Positions 36,965 to 46,667 of a stretch of DNA of 64,000 nucleotides are shown in pieces. The notes beneath the pieces are model-generated. The model was given only the letters and a program-made list of their open reading frames with translations, was not told the origin of the DNA and made no database searches. Each line of letters begins with the position of its first letter. The first letter of the stretch is position 1. Location: the NCBI RefSeq assembly GCF_040782645.1, contig NZ_CP160403.1, positions 6,483,001 through 6,547,000 on the forward strand, written 5' to 3'. The translations under genes and the position numbers were made by a program. Source of the DNA: Streptomyces sp. HUAS ZL42 (GTDB taxonomy: Bacteria > Actinomycetota > Actinomycetes > Streptomycetales > Streptomycetaceae).

Positions 36965-37440
36965 CTCCTTCTGGAGGTCCCCTTTCAGGGCATCCACCTG
37001 GCCGACGGCGGCGCGCTCTGCTGATCGATATGCTGCTCGACCACGGATAGCACACGCTCTGCATCCCCGGCCGAGTCCGCAGTCGCGCCTCCAAGGGCTA
37101 CCGAGGTGAAGACAACACCGACGCCAAGGACGCCGCAGTCATCGCCGACCAGGCCCGCATCTGCCGGGACTTGCAACCCTTGCGGCCCGGTGATGAACCG
37201 GGCCCCGAGATCAAGGTCCGCACCGGTCATCGCCGCGACCTCGCCGACGACCCGCCGCTTGATCAACCGGCTCCACAATCACCTCACCAGCATCTTCCCC
37301 TCCCTGGGCCGGGCTCTGGACCTCAGGAACAACGGCCCGCTGATCCTGCTGACCGGCTACCAGACCCCAGCCGCCATCCGCGGGACCGGGGCTCGGAAGC
37401 TGGAGACCTGGCGCGGCTCCCGAGGCGGTCGGCAACCGAC
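36965..37440 (+). pseudogene. IS110-family transposase remnant
   Basis: Pieces in different frames rebuild an IS110 transposase: LIDMLLDHG, GYRGEDNTDAKDAAVIADQ, ARICRDLQPLRPGDE, then INRLHNHLTSIFPSLGRALD and GPLILLTGYQTPAAIR. The N-terminal DEDD domain start and the C-terminal transposase_20 domain are missing, and several frameshifts are present. Confidence 0.7.
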
Positions 37441-37615
37441 GTTCGACGAGGCCGACTACAAACAGCGGCATGCGGTCAATGCGGGATCAACCGGCTCAAG
37501 CGCCACCGGGCCGTGGCCGCGACGTACGACATGCTCGCCGTCTCCGCGCTGTCGCGCCCTTGTTCGCGTCCGGCTCGTGGGGGCTCGGGGGATGTCGTTC
37601 GCCGGTAGTCGCGGT
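37441..37615 (+). pseudogene. IS5-family transposase C-terminal remnant
   Basis: The frame reads FDEADYKQRHAV, then after a shift [21 protein letters not shown]. This is the C-terminal motif ([30 protein letters not shown]) of Streptomyces IS5-like transposases. It directly follows the IS110 scrap, so two elements are fused by deletion. Confidence 0.7.
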
Positions 37616-38146
37616 CGGTCCTGTGCGGCGACGGGGCCCGTCGGTCGTGATCGGACGTGCCGCGTCGCGTCTCCCGGCGCGCGCCACGGCCAGGGGGCCG
37701 GGTGAGTGCCGGATCGTTCATTGGTACGTTCGATTAATCGGATGTGTCGGATGTATTGACGCGCTCTCTTTTCCGGATTTAGCCTCTGCCCGATTTCGCG
37801 AACAGTGTTCGATATAGCGTTCAACGTGCCTGATTGGACAGTGAGTTGGTCATGAAGGCTTCCGGCCGAAGCGCCGCCCACCTGAAACGCCTTCACGGGT
37901 GCTGAGAAGCACAGACACCCGGCCCGTGCCGCAACCGCCCCACCTGGGCGGACGTACGTGCTCGCGCGCCCTGACCCGCCGTCACCACGGCGCTCTGAGC
38001 GAAGTGGTGAAACACCGTCGTTCGGATCCCCCCTTCCGGCCCGCGCGGTGTCCGGGTCCTGTCCCGCCCACTCCGAGACCAAGTTCCCCCCGCCACCCCG
38101 CTCCCCCTTCGCCCGGCGGTGGCAGCCGCACCCGACAGGAGATCCG
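37616..38146. other. Promoter region of the second GH43 gene
   Basis: About 530 bp with no convincing gene and lower GC between 37,715 and 37,830. It contains the 13-bp odd palindrome CGAACA-G-TGTTCG (37,799-37,811) and further TTCGAT half-sites nearby. This AT-richer patch is the best promoter/operator candidate for the GH43 pair, but it lies over 300 bp upstream of the start. Confidence 0.4.
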
Positions 38147-39574
38147 ATGTCTGTGCTCCGCGCCCGGCTGACGGTGATGTTGCTCGCCGTCTGCCTCCTC
38201 TTCACGGGCCAAGCCCTCACCACACCCCAGCGGGCGGCCGCCGCCGACCCCGGCTACCTGATGGTGCACTTCACCGGCGACTCCGCGACCGGTCAGATGC
38301 TGTACCTCGCGCACAGCACGGACGGCCTGCACTGGAGTGACCTCAACGGCGGAGCGCCGGTCCTGAACTCCACAATCGGCACGAAGGGGGTGCGCGACCC
38401 CGCACTGGTGCGCTCTCCCGACGACAGCAAGTACTGGATCATCGCGACCGACCTGTGCGTCCGCTGCGGCTCGACGTACACCAACGGCAGCCCCAACTTC
38501 GTGGTGTGGGAGTCGACCGACCTGGTGACCTGGTCGAAGCCGTGGCTGCTCGGCGCCGCCGGACTGATCCCCGGCGGAAAGAACGCGTGGGCGCCGGAGG
38601 CGATCTTCAACCCCGAGACCAACGACTACGTCCTGTACTGGGCGACGAACGCCTCGGTGAACGGCATCTTCAAGTACCGCATCTACGCCGCCCGCACCAA
38701 GGACTTCCGCACCATCACCACCCCGCAGATCTGGATCGACCCGCCCGGCAGCACCCCGGTCGTCGACACCCAGATGACCGAGGTGCCCGCAGGCACCGGC
38801 CCCTACCGCTACCTGCGGGTCTCCGGCGACGGCCAGAACAACGTCGAGGGCAGCAACTCGATCCTCGGGACGTGGACCAACCTCGGCAACCTCTCCAGCA
38901 TCGGCCTCACCGGCAACGTGGTCGAAGGCCCGGTCTGGATGAAGTTCAGGGACCGCGACGAGTGGGCCCTCTACATCGACTACAACAACCCCCAAGGCGT
39001 ACGCGAGTACAGGCCGATCCTGACGACCAACCCGTTCGACGTCAGCACCTACCGGCCGCAGGATGCGACCAGCTACGACATGGGCGGCACCCCCAAGCGC
39101 CACGGCGCGATCATGACCCTCACGGCCGCCGAGGAGAGCCGCGTGCTCGCCCGCTGGCCCAACACCCCGGCGCAGCGGCTGCAGTCGTACAACTTCCAGG
39201 ACCGGTACGTGCGCCAGATCGACTTCGACGTGCGCATCGACCCGAACGTCAGCCCCGTCGAGGACTCCCAGTTCCGGATCAGGCCCGGCCTGGCGGGCAC
39301 CGGCACCGTCTCCTTCGAGTCGGTGAACTACCCCGGCTACTTCCTGCGCCACGCCAGGTACGACTTCCAGCTCGCCCTCAACGACGCCAGCAGCCAGTTC
39401 GCCGCGGACGCCACCTTCCGGAAGGCCGACGGCCTCGCCGACGCCACCTGGTCGTCGTTCCAGTCGTACAACTTCCCCGACCGCTACATCCGCCACTACG
39501 CCTACCAGCTGCGCCTCGACCCGATCACCACCGCGACAGCCCGCAGTGACGCCACCTTCCGTGTGACGAACTGA
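38147..39574 (+). CDS. Secreted GH43-like arabinan-active enzyme with AbfB (CBM42) domain, paralogue 2
   Basis: This 475-residue protein has a Sec signal peptide (residues 1-33, ending RAAAAD). The GH43 propeller has likely catalytic residues D84 (VRDPALV), D207 (VVDTQMT) and E260 (VVEGPVWM). A full AbfB trefoil follows: SYNFQDRYVRQ, SVNYPGYFLRH, SYNFPDRYIRH. AGGAG at 38,137-38,141 fixes the ATG at 38,147, although the frame is open to 37,958. The catalytic domain is quite different from the minus-strand paralogue, so it probably cleaves another linkage of arabinan or arabinoxylan. Confidence 0.85.
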   Translation: MSVLRARLTVMLLAVCLLFTGQALTTPQRAAAADPGYLMVHFTGDSATGQMLYLAHSTDGLHWSDLNGGAPVLNSTIGTKGVRDPALVRSPDDSKYWIIATDLCVRCGSTYTNGSPNFVVWESTDLVTWSKPWLLGAAGLIPGGKNAWAPEAIFNPETNDYVLYWATNASVNGIFKYRIYAARTKDFRTITTPQIWIDPPGSTPVVDTQMTEVPAGTGPYRYLRVSGDGQNNVEGSNSILGTWTNLGNLSSIGLTGNVVEGPVWMKFRDRDEWALYIDYNNPQGVREYRPILTTNPFDVSTYRPQDATSYDMGGTPKRHGAIMTLTAAEESRVLARWPNTPAQRLQSYNFQDRYVRQIDFDVRIDPNVSPVEDSQFRIRPGLAGTGTVSFESVNYPGYFLRHARYDFQLALNDASSQFAADATFRKADGLADATWSSFQSYNFPDRYIRHYAYQLRLDPITTATARSDATFRVTN

Positions 39575-39591
39575 CCCGCACCGACAGGGGT

Positions 39592-39617
39592 GCCGGCGCC
39601 TCCAGGTCGGCGCCGGC
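39592..39617. terminator. 9-bp GC stem-loop between GH43 genes
   Basis: GCCGGCGCC-TCCAGGTC-GGCGCCGGC lies 17 bp after the stop of the second GH43 gene. It probably reduces read-through into the third, which has its own 250-bp leader. Confidence 0.55.
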
Positions 39618-39827
39618 GCGGATGCGTCACCCCAATCCCCCACGTCCGCACGGCCCTCATGGCGGCACCAAGGCCTGGGACAACACAAGAGCGTGGGCCC
39701 AGGCACCAGTTGGCTCACCGCGGCTCCCTGGAGCTGACGAGGGATCGAACCTGTGGGCGGCTCCAGGCCGGGGTCGCCCACAGGTTCTGGATCCGCCCGC
39801 ACCTTTCCTACGCCCCGGAGGCACCAG

Positions 39828-41204
39828 ATGAGTGCAACCCCCCTCCCGTCGCGCCGGCTCTTCCTCGGCATGGCCGCGGCCGTGCCGCTGTCCACCACCG
39901 GCGTGCTGACCCTCGGCAGCCGGTCCGCGAGCGCCGCGACGGCCTACCCGTTCGTCATGGCCTACTTCACCCAGTCACCGAGAAACCTCGGCACGGACTA
40001 CGGCCTGCACCTCGCGGTCAGCACCGACGCGCTGCAATGGATGCCGCTGAACCAGAACAACCCCGTCGTGACCCCGACCGCGGGCGACGGCGGTCTGCGC
40101 GACCCCTTCATCCTGCCCAAGCAGGACGGCACCTTCGTCGTCATGGCGACCAATCTGAAGGGCACCGACTGGACCAAGAAGACCCCGTACATCCACGTCT
40201 GGGACTCCGCCGACCTGCGCTCCTTCGACAACTACCGCCTGCTGAAACTGCACGACATGGCCACCCACACCTGGGCGCCCGAAGCCTTCTGGGACCCCTC
40301 CCGCGGCCAGTACGCCCTCATCTACTCGGCCGTCAACAGCAGCGGACACAACGTGATCATGGTGAACTACACAACGGACTTCCAGACGGTGACGGCACCG
40401 CAGGTCTTCTTCGACCCGGGCTACGACATCATCGACGGCACCCTGGCCAAGGACGTGAACGGCGTCAACTACCTGTACTACAAGGGCCGCAACAGCCTGG
40501 TGGGGGCGAGGTCCACCTCCCTCGCCCCCGGCAGCTTCACCCAGTTCACCTCGGGCCTGGCGCCGCAGGGAGGCATCGAGGGCCCGATCCTCGCCGAGGC
40601 CTCCGGCACCTGGTACCTGTGGGGCGACGCCAACGCGCTCTTCTACACCTGGCAGACCAACGACCTCTCCACCGGCACCTGGACCGCCACCGACCGGCGC
40701 GTCTACACCCAGCCGCTGAACTCCAAGCACGCCGACATCAAGCCGATCCCCCAGACGGTGTACGACAACATGGTCGCCAAGTGGGGAAGACCTGCCTGGA
40801 ACCGGCTGAAGTCCTACAACTTCCCGGACAGATACTGGCGGCAGGTCGATTCCCTCGGCCGCATCGACCCGTACCCGTTCGACCCCTACACCGACTCGCA
40901 ATGGAAACTGGTGCCGGGGCTGGCCGACCCCTCCGGCGTCTCCTTCCAGTCCCTCAACCAGCCGACCCGCTATCTGCGGCACTCCTTCTACCAGCTGCGG
41001 CTGGACACCAACGACGGCACCACGAGGTTCGCCCAGGACGCCACCTTCCACAGGACCGCCGGGCTCGCCGACCCGTCCTGGTCGTCGTTCCGCTCCCACA
41101 GCCACCCGGACCGCTACATCCGGCACTACAACTACGCACTGCGCATCGACCCGATCTCCACCGCCACCTGCAGAGCCGACGCCACGTTCTCCGTCTGGTA
41201 CTGA
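39828..41204 (+). CDS. Tat-exported GH43-like enzyme with AbfB (CBM42) domain, paralogue 3
   Basis: This 458-residue protein has a twin-arginine signal (SRRLFLGMAAAVPLSTTG, cleavage near SASA), unlike the Sec signals of its paralogues. GH43 residues are D92 (LRDPFIL), D203 (IIDGTLA) and E251 (GIEGPIL). The AbfB trefoil repeats are SYNFPDRYWRQ, SLNQPTRYLRH and SHSHPDRYIRH; the last is the most diverged. GGAGG at 39,817-39,821 fixes the ATG at 39,828. Probably acts with paralogue 2 on arabinose-containing polymers outside the cell. Confidence 0.85.
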   Translation: MSATPLPSRRLFLGMAAAVPLSTTGVLTLGSRSASAATAYPFVMAYFTQSPRNLGTDYGLHLAVSTDALQWMPLNQNNPVVTPTAGDGGLRDPFILPKQDGTFVVMATNLKGTDWTKKTPYIHVWDSADLRSFDNYRLLKLHDMATHTWAPEAFWDPSRGQYALIYSAVNSSGHNVIMVNYTTDFQTVTAPQVFFDPGYDIIDGTLAKDVNGVNYLYYKGRNSLVGARSTSLAPGSFTQFTSGLAPQGGIEGPILAEASGTWYLWGDANALFYTWQTNDLSTGTWTATDRRVYTQPLNSKHADIKPIPQTVYDNMVAKWGRPAWNRLKSYNFPDRYWRQVDSLGRIDPYPFDPYTDSQWKLVPGLADPSGVSFQSLNQPTRYLRHSFYQLRLDTNDGTTRFAQDATFHRTAGLADPSWSSFRSHSHPDRYIRHYNYALRIDPISTATCRADATFSVWY

Positions 41205-41566
41205 GGCGACACGCACGCTCCGAGTGCGCCCGGCTCAGGTGGAGCTCACCCTCAGTGGCGATGAGGGGGTCTCGGGGTGGTGTACGTCGGTTGTGACGGG
41301 CCGGGGCGATTGGCTGTTGGCAAATGCGCCCAGTCTCGGGTCGCCGGCCGTTTCCCGGCCACCGCTCCTCGCCCCACCAAGCCGGTCGGTGTCGAGCACG
41401 TCCATGAGTCTCGTCCTCCCGTGTCACCCGGCCTTCCTTCGCATCCGCGAGTCACCGGGTCGACCACCGCCATCAGCACCGGCGGCGCGCCGACGAGGCA
41501 TCGCCGACCTCATGACCGCCTCGATGGATCTCGATCTGCGGGTCGCGGAACAGGCCGATCGCACCC
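41205..41566. other. Convergent intergenic region, no gene seen
   Basis: A 362-bp gap between the third GH43 gene and the convergent histidine kinase gene. Open frames are short with irregular codon use. A stretch reading DLMTASMDLDLRVAEQ near 41,510-41,560 looks protein-like but I cannot identify it. No strong hairpin found. Confidence 0.35.
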
Positions 41567-44500
41567 TCAGTCGGCCCGGCCCTTCCCGGTCAGGCCCCGA
41601 AGTTCGTCAACGGCCAGGCGCAGCTCGTGGTCGAGCCGGGCCAGCGCGTCATCGCCGGTCGACATCGGGGAGCGAGTGTGCGCGGCTTGTTCGAGGCGCC
41701 GGCAGAGGTCCGCGGCGCGGGAGGCCCCGACGGTGGCGCAGCTGCCCTGGAGGCGATGCGCCGCCATGCCCGCCGTGTGGAAGTCCCCCGAGTCCACGGC
41801 GTCCCGGAGACGCCGCAGGGTCTCCGGGGCCGCGGTGGCGAAGGCCTCGGCGATCTCGGCGACTGCCTCCGGGGGCATGTCCGACAGCTGTGCGGTGATC
41901 TCCGGTTCCTCCGGCCCGGTGGGCTCGCCGGTGCGCATCCCCGTCCAGACGGGGACCCGGGCGAGCACCTGCTGCCAGTCCACGGGTTTGGTGAGGTGGT
42001 CGTCCATGCCTGCCTCCAGACAACGGGTGCGGTCGTCCGGCATGGCCGCCGCCGTCATGGCGACGATCGCAGCGCGTTCACCGTCCGGCTGGCGCCGCCG
42101 GATCTCGGTGGTGGCCGCGAGGCCGTCCATCCCGGGGAGCTGGCAGTCCATGAGGACGAGGTCGTACCGGCCGTGGAGCGCCGACCGCACCGCCTGCTCG
42201 CCGTCGCCGACCACGTCGACATGGTGGCCGGCCCGCCGCAGCACCAGCTGGGCCACCTGGGAGCTGACTTCGTCGTCCTCGGCGACCAGGATGCGAACCG
42301 TCGTCTCCGCGGCGGTGGACGCCCGGTGCCCCGGCCTGGGCACGCTGTGCTGCACAAGGTCCGGGTGGCCCCCCTGGTCGCCATCCGTACCCAGGGTGTT
42401 CTCGACCGCCGCCAGCAGTCGGCGGCGGCTCACCGGGCGGGTGACCGACTGGACGGCCCGCTCCTGCGGCCGGGAGGCGGCCGGCCACGCGGCCCCGGTG
42501 CGTCCCGGGCTGAGCAGCACGATGACACCGGTGGCACCGAGCAGGGGGTCGGTGAGGACGGCTTCGGCGAGCGAGCCGCCTCCGTCGAGCGTCATCTGCA
42601 GATCGATCACGGCCAGGTCGAAGGGTGTCTCGTCGGCAGCCGCGCCGCGCAGCGCCGCCAGGGCAGCCGCCGCGTCCGCCGCCTGGTCCACCGCCAGACC
42701 CGCGCCGGTCAGCATGCGGTCGGCCAGGGCGCGGCTCTCGTCGTCCGCGTCCGCGATGATCACGCGGCGGCCGTCGAGCTGTCCGGTGGCCGGGGCGGTC
42801 CAGGTGAGGACGGGCACCGGCAGGGTCACCCAGAAGCGGCTTCCCACTCCCTTCACGCTGTCCAGCCCGATCCTGCCTCCCATCAGCTCGACCAGCTGCT
42901 GGCTGATGGCGAGGCCCAGACCGCTGCCGCCGGTGCGGCGGGTGATGGGGGAGTCCAACTGGCGGAAGGTCTCGAAGACGCGGTCGCGGTCCTCGGGGCC
43001 GACCCCGATGCCCGTGTCGGTGACGGTGAACCGCAGGACCGCCGGGTCGGCGGCAGGTGGACCGCCCGGCGCGGAGGCCGGCCCCTCCAGCGCGACCTCC
43101 AGGTCGATACCGCCCTGGACGGTGAACTTCAGCGCGTTGCCGAGGATGTTGGTCAGCACCTGCCGGAGCCGCACCGGATCGCCCAGGACGTGCTGGGGCA
43201 GGTCCTCGGCGAGGTGCAGCGTGAGCCACAGCCCCTGCCGGTGGGCGTTCGGGGCGAACGGCGCCACCACTTCGTCGCACAGCCGCGGCAGGTCGAAGGG
43301 CACGGCCTCGATGCGCAGCCGGCCGGCCTCGATCTTCGACAGGTCGAGGAAGTCGTCCAGCAGACGCAGGAGGTTCTGCGCGGACTCCTGCACGGTGCCC
43401 GCGTAGTGCCGCTGCTCGTCGTCCAGCCGGGTGTCGAGCAGCAGGGCGTTCATCCCGAGGACGCCGTTGATCGGCGTGCGGATCTCATGGCTGACCTTGG
43501 CCAGGAACTCGGACTTCGCCGCTGACGCGGTCACGGCCTCGTCCCGGGCCCGGGCCAGTGCCTGCGCGTACCGTGCCAGGGTCCGCTGCGCCCGCCGACG
43601 GCCGCGGCTGGTGTGGATCTGGAAGACCAGCCCGACCAGGATCAGTGCGGCGAGGAGGGCCGCGACGGTCAGCACCCGGTTGCGCAGCCGTCCGGCGGAG
43701 GCCAGCGCCTCGCCGGCGGGCACCTCCGCGGTGACCGTCCAGCCGATGCCGGGAATGGGCCGGGAGGCCGACAGCACCAGCCCGTCCAAGCCGCGCTGGG
43801 TGGTGAAGAGCGTACGGCCGGCCAGTGCCGCGTCCACCCGAGGGTCCTCGCGCAGGGAGGTGAGCGCGTACAGCTTGCCCCTCGGGTCGGCCACCAGGAC
43901 ACCGGTCTGGTCCGTGATGAGCAGTTGGATCCCCTGGGCCGCGGCCGCCTCCGAGGCGAAGGTCTGGATGGCGTCCAGGCTGTAGACGACGGCCAGGATG
44001 CCGACCTGCCGACCGCGGGAGTCCCGGATCGGGGCTGCGACGGCCACCGCCCGCGACACGCCCCGCATGGCGGGCGTGTACGCCTGGGACACATAGGCCT
44101 GTTTCTGCCTGCTGACCGCGCGGTACCAGTCGGTGCCGCGCACGTCCGATACCAACTCGCTGGGCGGTTGCGCGCCGATCAGCCGTCCGTCGGCACGGGT
44201 GACGATCACGCCGCTGATGCCGGCCCGCATCCGCGCCAGTTCCCGGAGGGTGTCGGCCAGGGCCGGCCTGGGCGTGCCGGAGCCCGGCGCGACGGCGGAG
44301 CGGACGCCCGGTCGTTCGGCGTACGCGCTGACGAGCTGCTTCAGCGAGCCGATCTGCTGCTCCACCACGACTTGGCTCACCGAGGCCGTCGTCTGGACCC
44401 GGTCGCGCACCTCACTGCGTACCGCCTGATCGGACAGCCTGATGCTGGACGAGGTCAGGAGGCCGAGCGGAAGCAGTCCGAGCAGGACCCACAGCAGGGC

Positions 44501-44599
44501 CACCGCCAGCAGCCAGCGCAGGTCGCCGTCACCGCCTCGACCGGACCGTGCGGACGCGCGCCGTCCGGTCACGGCAGATCGCCATCCCAGCGCGCTCAC
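41567..44599 (-). CDS. Hybrid sensor histidine kinase: dCache-HisKA-HATPase-REC-REC-Hpt
   Basis: This 1010-residue BarA-like kinase has membrane helices at about 28-50 and 309-329 flanking a 260-residue extracellular dCache-type sensor. HisKA has H371 ([13 protein letters not shown]). HATPase motifs are [17 protein letters not shown] and GGSGLGLAI. The first receiver-like domain (about 635-755) keeps an Asp (VIDLQM) but has Arg where Lys is expected. The second is canonical ([17 protein letters not shown]). A C-terminal Hpt has [11 protein letters not shown]. Multi-step hybrid kinases are uncommon in Streptomyces. Divergent from a CitB-type regulator and transport genes, its probable targets; dCache domains often bind amino acids. 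Confidence 0.88.
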   Translation of the reverse strand: MSALGWRSAVTGRRASARSGRGGDGDLRWLLAVALLWVLLGLLPLGLLTSSSIRLSDQAVRSEVRDRVQTTASVSQVVVEQQIGSLKQLVSAYAERPGVRSAVAPGSGTPRPALADTLRELARMRAGISGVIVTRADGRLIGAQPPSELVSDVRGTDWYRAVSRQKQAYVSQAYTPAMRGVSRAVAVAAPIRDSRGRQVGILAVVYSLDAIQTFASEAAAAQGIQLLITDQTGVLVADPRGKLYALTSLREDPRVDAALAGRTLFTTQRGLDGLVLSASRPIPGIGWTVTAEVPAGEALASAGRLRNRVLTVAALLAALILVGLVFQIHTSRGRRRAQRTLARYAQALARARDEAVTASAAKSEFLAKVSHEIRTPINGVLGMNALLLDTRLDDEQRHYAGTVQESAQNLLRLLDDFLDLSKIEAGRLRIEAVPFDLPRLCDEVVAPFAPNAHRQGLWLTLHLAEDLPQHVLGDPVRLRQVLTNILGNALKFTVQGGIDLEVALEGPASAPGGPPAADPAVLRFTVTDTGIGVGPEDRDRVFETFRQLDSPITRRTGGSGLGLAISQQLVELMGGRIGLDSVKGVGSRFWVTLPVPVLTWTAPATGQLDGRRVIIADADDESRALADRMLTGAGLAVDQAADAAAALAALRGAAADETPFDLAVIDLQMTLDGGGSLAEAVLTDPLLGATGVIVLLSPGRTGAAWPAASRPQERAVQSVTRPVSRRRLLAAVENTLGTDGDQGGHPDLVQHSVPRPGHRASTAAETTVRILVAEDDEVSSQVAQLVLRRAGHHVDVVGDGEQAVRSALHGRYDLVLMDCQLPGMDGLAATTEIRRRQPDGERAAIVAMTAAAMPDDRTRCLEAGMDDHLTKPVDWQQVLARVPVWTGMRTGEPTGPEEPEITAQLSDMPPEAVAEIAEAFATAAPETLRRLRDAVDSGDFHTAGMAAHRLQGSCATVGASRAADLCRRLEQAAHTRSPMSTGDDALARLDHELRLAVDELRGLTGKGRAD

Positions 44600-44793
44600 C
44601 TCCGGCGGAACGGGTGGACCTAACAGTTGTGCCGCGGTCGTGCGGCGAGTGTTGCCAGATGCTAATGCGGACCGTCAACAATTGGCGCGACGCCGTGAGC
44701 ACAAGGAACAAAAGGCCCAGGACACGCCCCTCGGTCCGGAATCCTGTGGCCCTGCAGCGTCGGCATGGCCGCCACATCGGGAGGAGCATGGCG

Positions 44794-45483
44794 ATGGCGG
44801 TGACGGACATCACCCTTCTCATCGTGGATGACGACCCGGTCGTCACCGCCACCCTGCGTGCGCAGGTCAACCGCATTCCCGGTTTCAGGGTGGTGGCGAT
44901 CGCCCACACGGGCCGCGAGGGGTTGGCGGCGGCACGCCGCTTCGCTCCGCACCTGATACTCCTGGATCTTCATCTGCCCGACATGCCGGGGCTCGACATG
45001 GCGCACCAGCTCCACCAGCCCGGGCGTCCGTCGCCGGACATCATCGTGATCTCGGGCCGGAGGGACTCGGCCGCCGTGCGCGCGGCCATGCAGCGCGGCG
45101 CCCTGCACTACCTGGTCAAGCCGACCCGGACCGGGACGGTGGAGCAGACGCTCAACCGGTACGCGGCGGCCTTGGCGCACCTGTCCTGGGGCGAGCGGGC
45201 GGTGGAACAGCAGGAGATCGACCGGATCTTCCGCTCGCTGCACCTCGACCCGGTCAACCGCCCCAAGAAGGTCTCGGCCCCCACCGAGCAGTCGATACTC
45301 GATGCGCTGGCCGCCGCCGAGTCGGACCTGTCGGCGCAGGAGACCGCCGAGGCGGTGGGGATCAGCAGGGCGACCGCCCGGCGATACCTGGAGTACCTCA
45401 CCGAGCAGGGGCAGGTCGAGGAGAGCCTGCGCTACGGCGCGACGGGCCGGCCCCAGCACCGCTACCGCCTGTGGGCGCCGTGA
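44794..45483 (+). CDS. CitB/DcuR-type response regulator
   Basis: This 229-residue regulator has a receiver domain with DDD near residue 12, phospho-acceptor D58 (LILLDLHLPDMPG) and Lys in HYLVKPTR. The C-terminal HTH is SAQETAEAVGISRATARRYLEYL, as in CitB/DcuR regulators of C4-dicarboxylate and citrate genes. GGAGG at 44,780-44,784 suits ATG 44,794 better than ATG 44,788. Its TGA overlaps the GTG of the next gene (45,480-45,483), coupling it to a binding protein. It probably receives phosphate from the divergent hybrid kinase through its Hpt. Confidence 0.88.
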   Translation: MAVTDITLLIVDDDPVVTATLRAQVNRIPGFRVVAIAHTGREGLAAARRFAPHLILLDLHLPDMPGLDMAHQLHQPGRPSPDIIVISGRRDSAAVRAAMQRGALHYLVKPTRTGTVEQTLNRYAAALAHLSWGERAVEQQEIDRIFRSLHLDPVNRPKKVSAPTEQSILDALAAAESDLSAQETAEAVGISRATARRYLEYLTEQGQVEESLRYGATGRPQHRYRLWAP

Positions 45484-46328
45484 TCGTCCGCAGAACCGTG
45501 CTGTCCGCCCTGGGTGGTCTGGTGCTCGGTGCCTGCGGCCCGGCGGGCCGGGACGGCTCCGTGGCACGGTTCCCCAAGGACTCGACCATGGCCCGCATCA
45601 GGGAGCGGGGCGTGCTCACCGCCGGCATCAAGTTCGACCTGCCGCTGTTCGGGTACAAGGACCCCTCGACGGGGTGGATCACCGGTTTCGACGCGGACAT
45701 CGCCCGCATGGTGGCCCAGGACCTCACCGGCAGTGAGCACAACATCCGGTTCATCGAGACGATGCCCCGCAACCGGGAGGACTTCCTCGACCGGGGCGTG
45801 GCGGACATCGTCGTGGCCACGTACTCGATCAGCGACGAGCGCCGCAAGCTGGTGGACTTCACCGACCCCTACTACCACTCGGGGCAGGACGTACTGGTCC
45901 GCAGCACGGACACGGACATGCACACCGTCGCCGACCTCCTCGGCAAAACGGTGTGCACGGGCGCCCGTTCCACCCCCCTGGAGCGGCTGCGGGCCCGGCT
46001 TCCGCAGGCCCGGCTGGTGGTGGTGGACAACTACAGCGAGTGTGTGTCTCCCCTGCTTGAGGGGCGGATCGACGCGATCAGCACCGACGACTCGATACTG
46101 CTGGGGCTGATGAGCGAACACCCGGACTCCCTACGGCTGCTGGGCAGCCCCTTCGGCGGGGAGTCGTACGGCATCGGTGTACGCCGCGGCGACAGCGTCT
46201 TCCGTGACTATCTCAACGGCCTGATCCGCCGTTTCCTGACCGACGGGCGCTGGGACGAGGTCTTCAGGAACACCATCGGCGTGATGGGCGTGTCCCCCAG
46301 GACGGCCAAACCGACGCCCTCACGCTGA
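45480..46328 (+). CDS. Family-3 solute-binding lipoprotein, coupled to the response regulator
   Basis: This 282-residue SBP_bac_3 protein has a short signal peptide with lipobox LGAC (residue 18), then TAGIKFDLPLFGYKDPSTG and VVATYSISDERRKLVDFTDPYY, the GluB/GlnH pattern for acidic or amide amino acids. The GTG start overlaps the regulator stop (GTGA). It is one of two binding proteins in the locus, the other lying beside the permeases. Coupling to the regulator rather than the transporter suggests a sensing role for the kinase. The gene's 3' end is partly duplicated downstream. Confidence 0.85.
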   Translation: MIVRRTVLSALGGLVLGACGPAGRDGSVARFPKDSTMARIRERGVLTAGIKFDLPLFGYKDPSTGWITGFDADIARMVAQDLTGSEHNIRFIETMPRNREDFLDRGVADIVVATYSISDERRKLVDFTDPYYHSGQDVLVRSTDTDMHTVADLLGKTVCTGARSTPLERLRARLPQARLVVVDNYSECVSPLLEGRIDAISTDDSILLGLMSEHPDSLRLLGSPFGGESYGIGVRRGDSVFRDYLNGLIRRFLTDGRWDEVFRNTIGVMGVSPRTAKPTPSR

Positions 46329-46606
46329 GCACAGCCACACAACTCCCTTGCGGCGACAAGCCGCTCCCACGGGGGCCGCGGGCCCGGGCTTCCGCATGCC
46401 GGATCCCGCCGGAACGCCAGGCGAACACCCCGACTCCGTACGGCTGCTGGGCAGCCCCTTCGGCGGCGAGCCGTACGGCATCGGTGCGCCCGGACGTCGT
46501 GAGTGCGCGCCGTCCGCCGGGCCGGACGGCCGCATCGATGCCTCCAGCGCCCTCGCGCTGAGCACAAGGCGCACAAGTCCCTTGCGGCGAAAAGCCGCTC
46601 CTACGG
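46113..46606 (+). repeat. Diverged tandem duplication of the binding-protein gene 3' end
   Basis: 46,113-46,178 (GCGAACACCCGGACTCC... to GGCATCGGTG) recurs at 46,421-46,486 with a few changes. 46,318-46,372 (CGCCCTCACGCTGAGCAC... to AGCCGCTCC) recurs at about 46,551-46,606. The offset falls from 308 to 233 bp, so the second copy lost about 75 bp. The second copy is non-coding and forms the leader of the ATPase gene. Confidence 0.75.
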
Positions 46607-46667
46607 TATCGCCATCGCCACCGGGAACGGCATCGCGGAGGCGGATCACCAGCAAAGGGAGAGGCGT

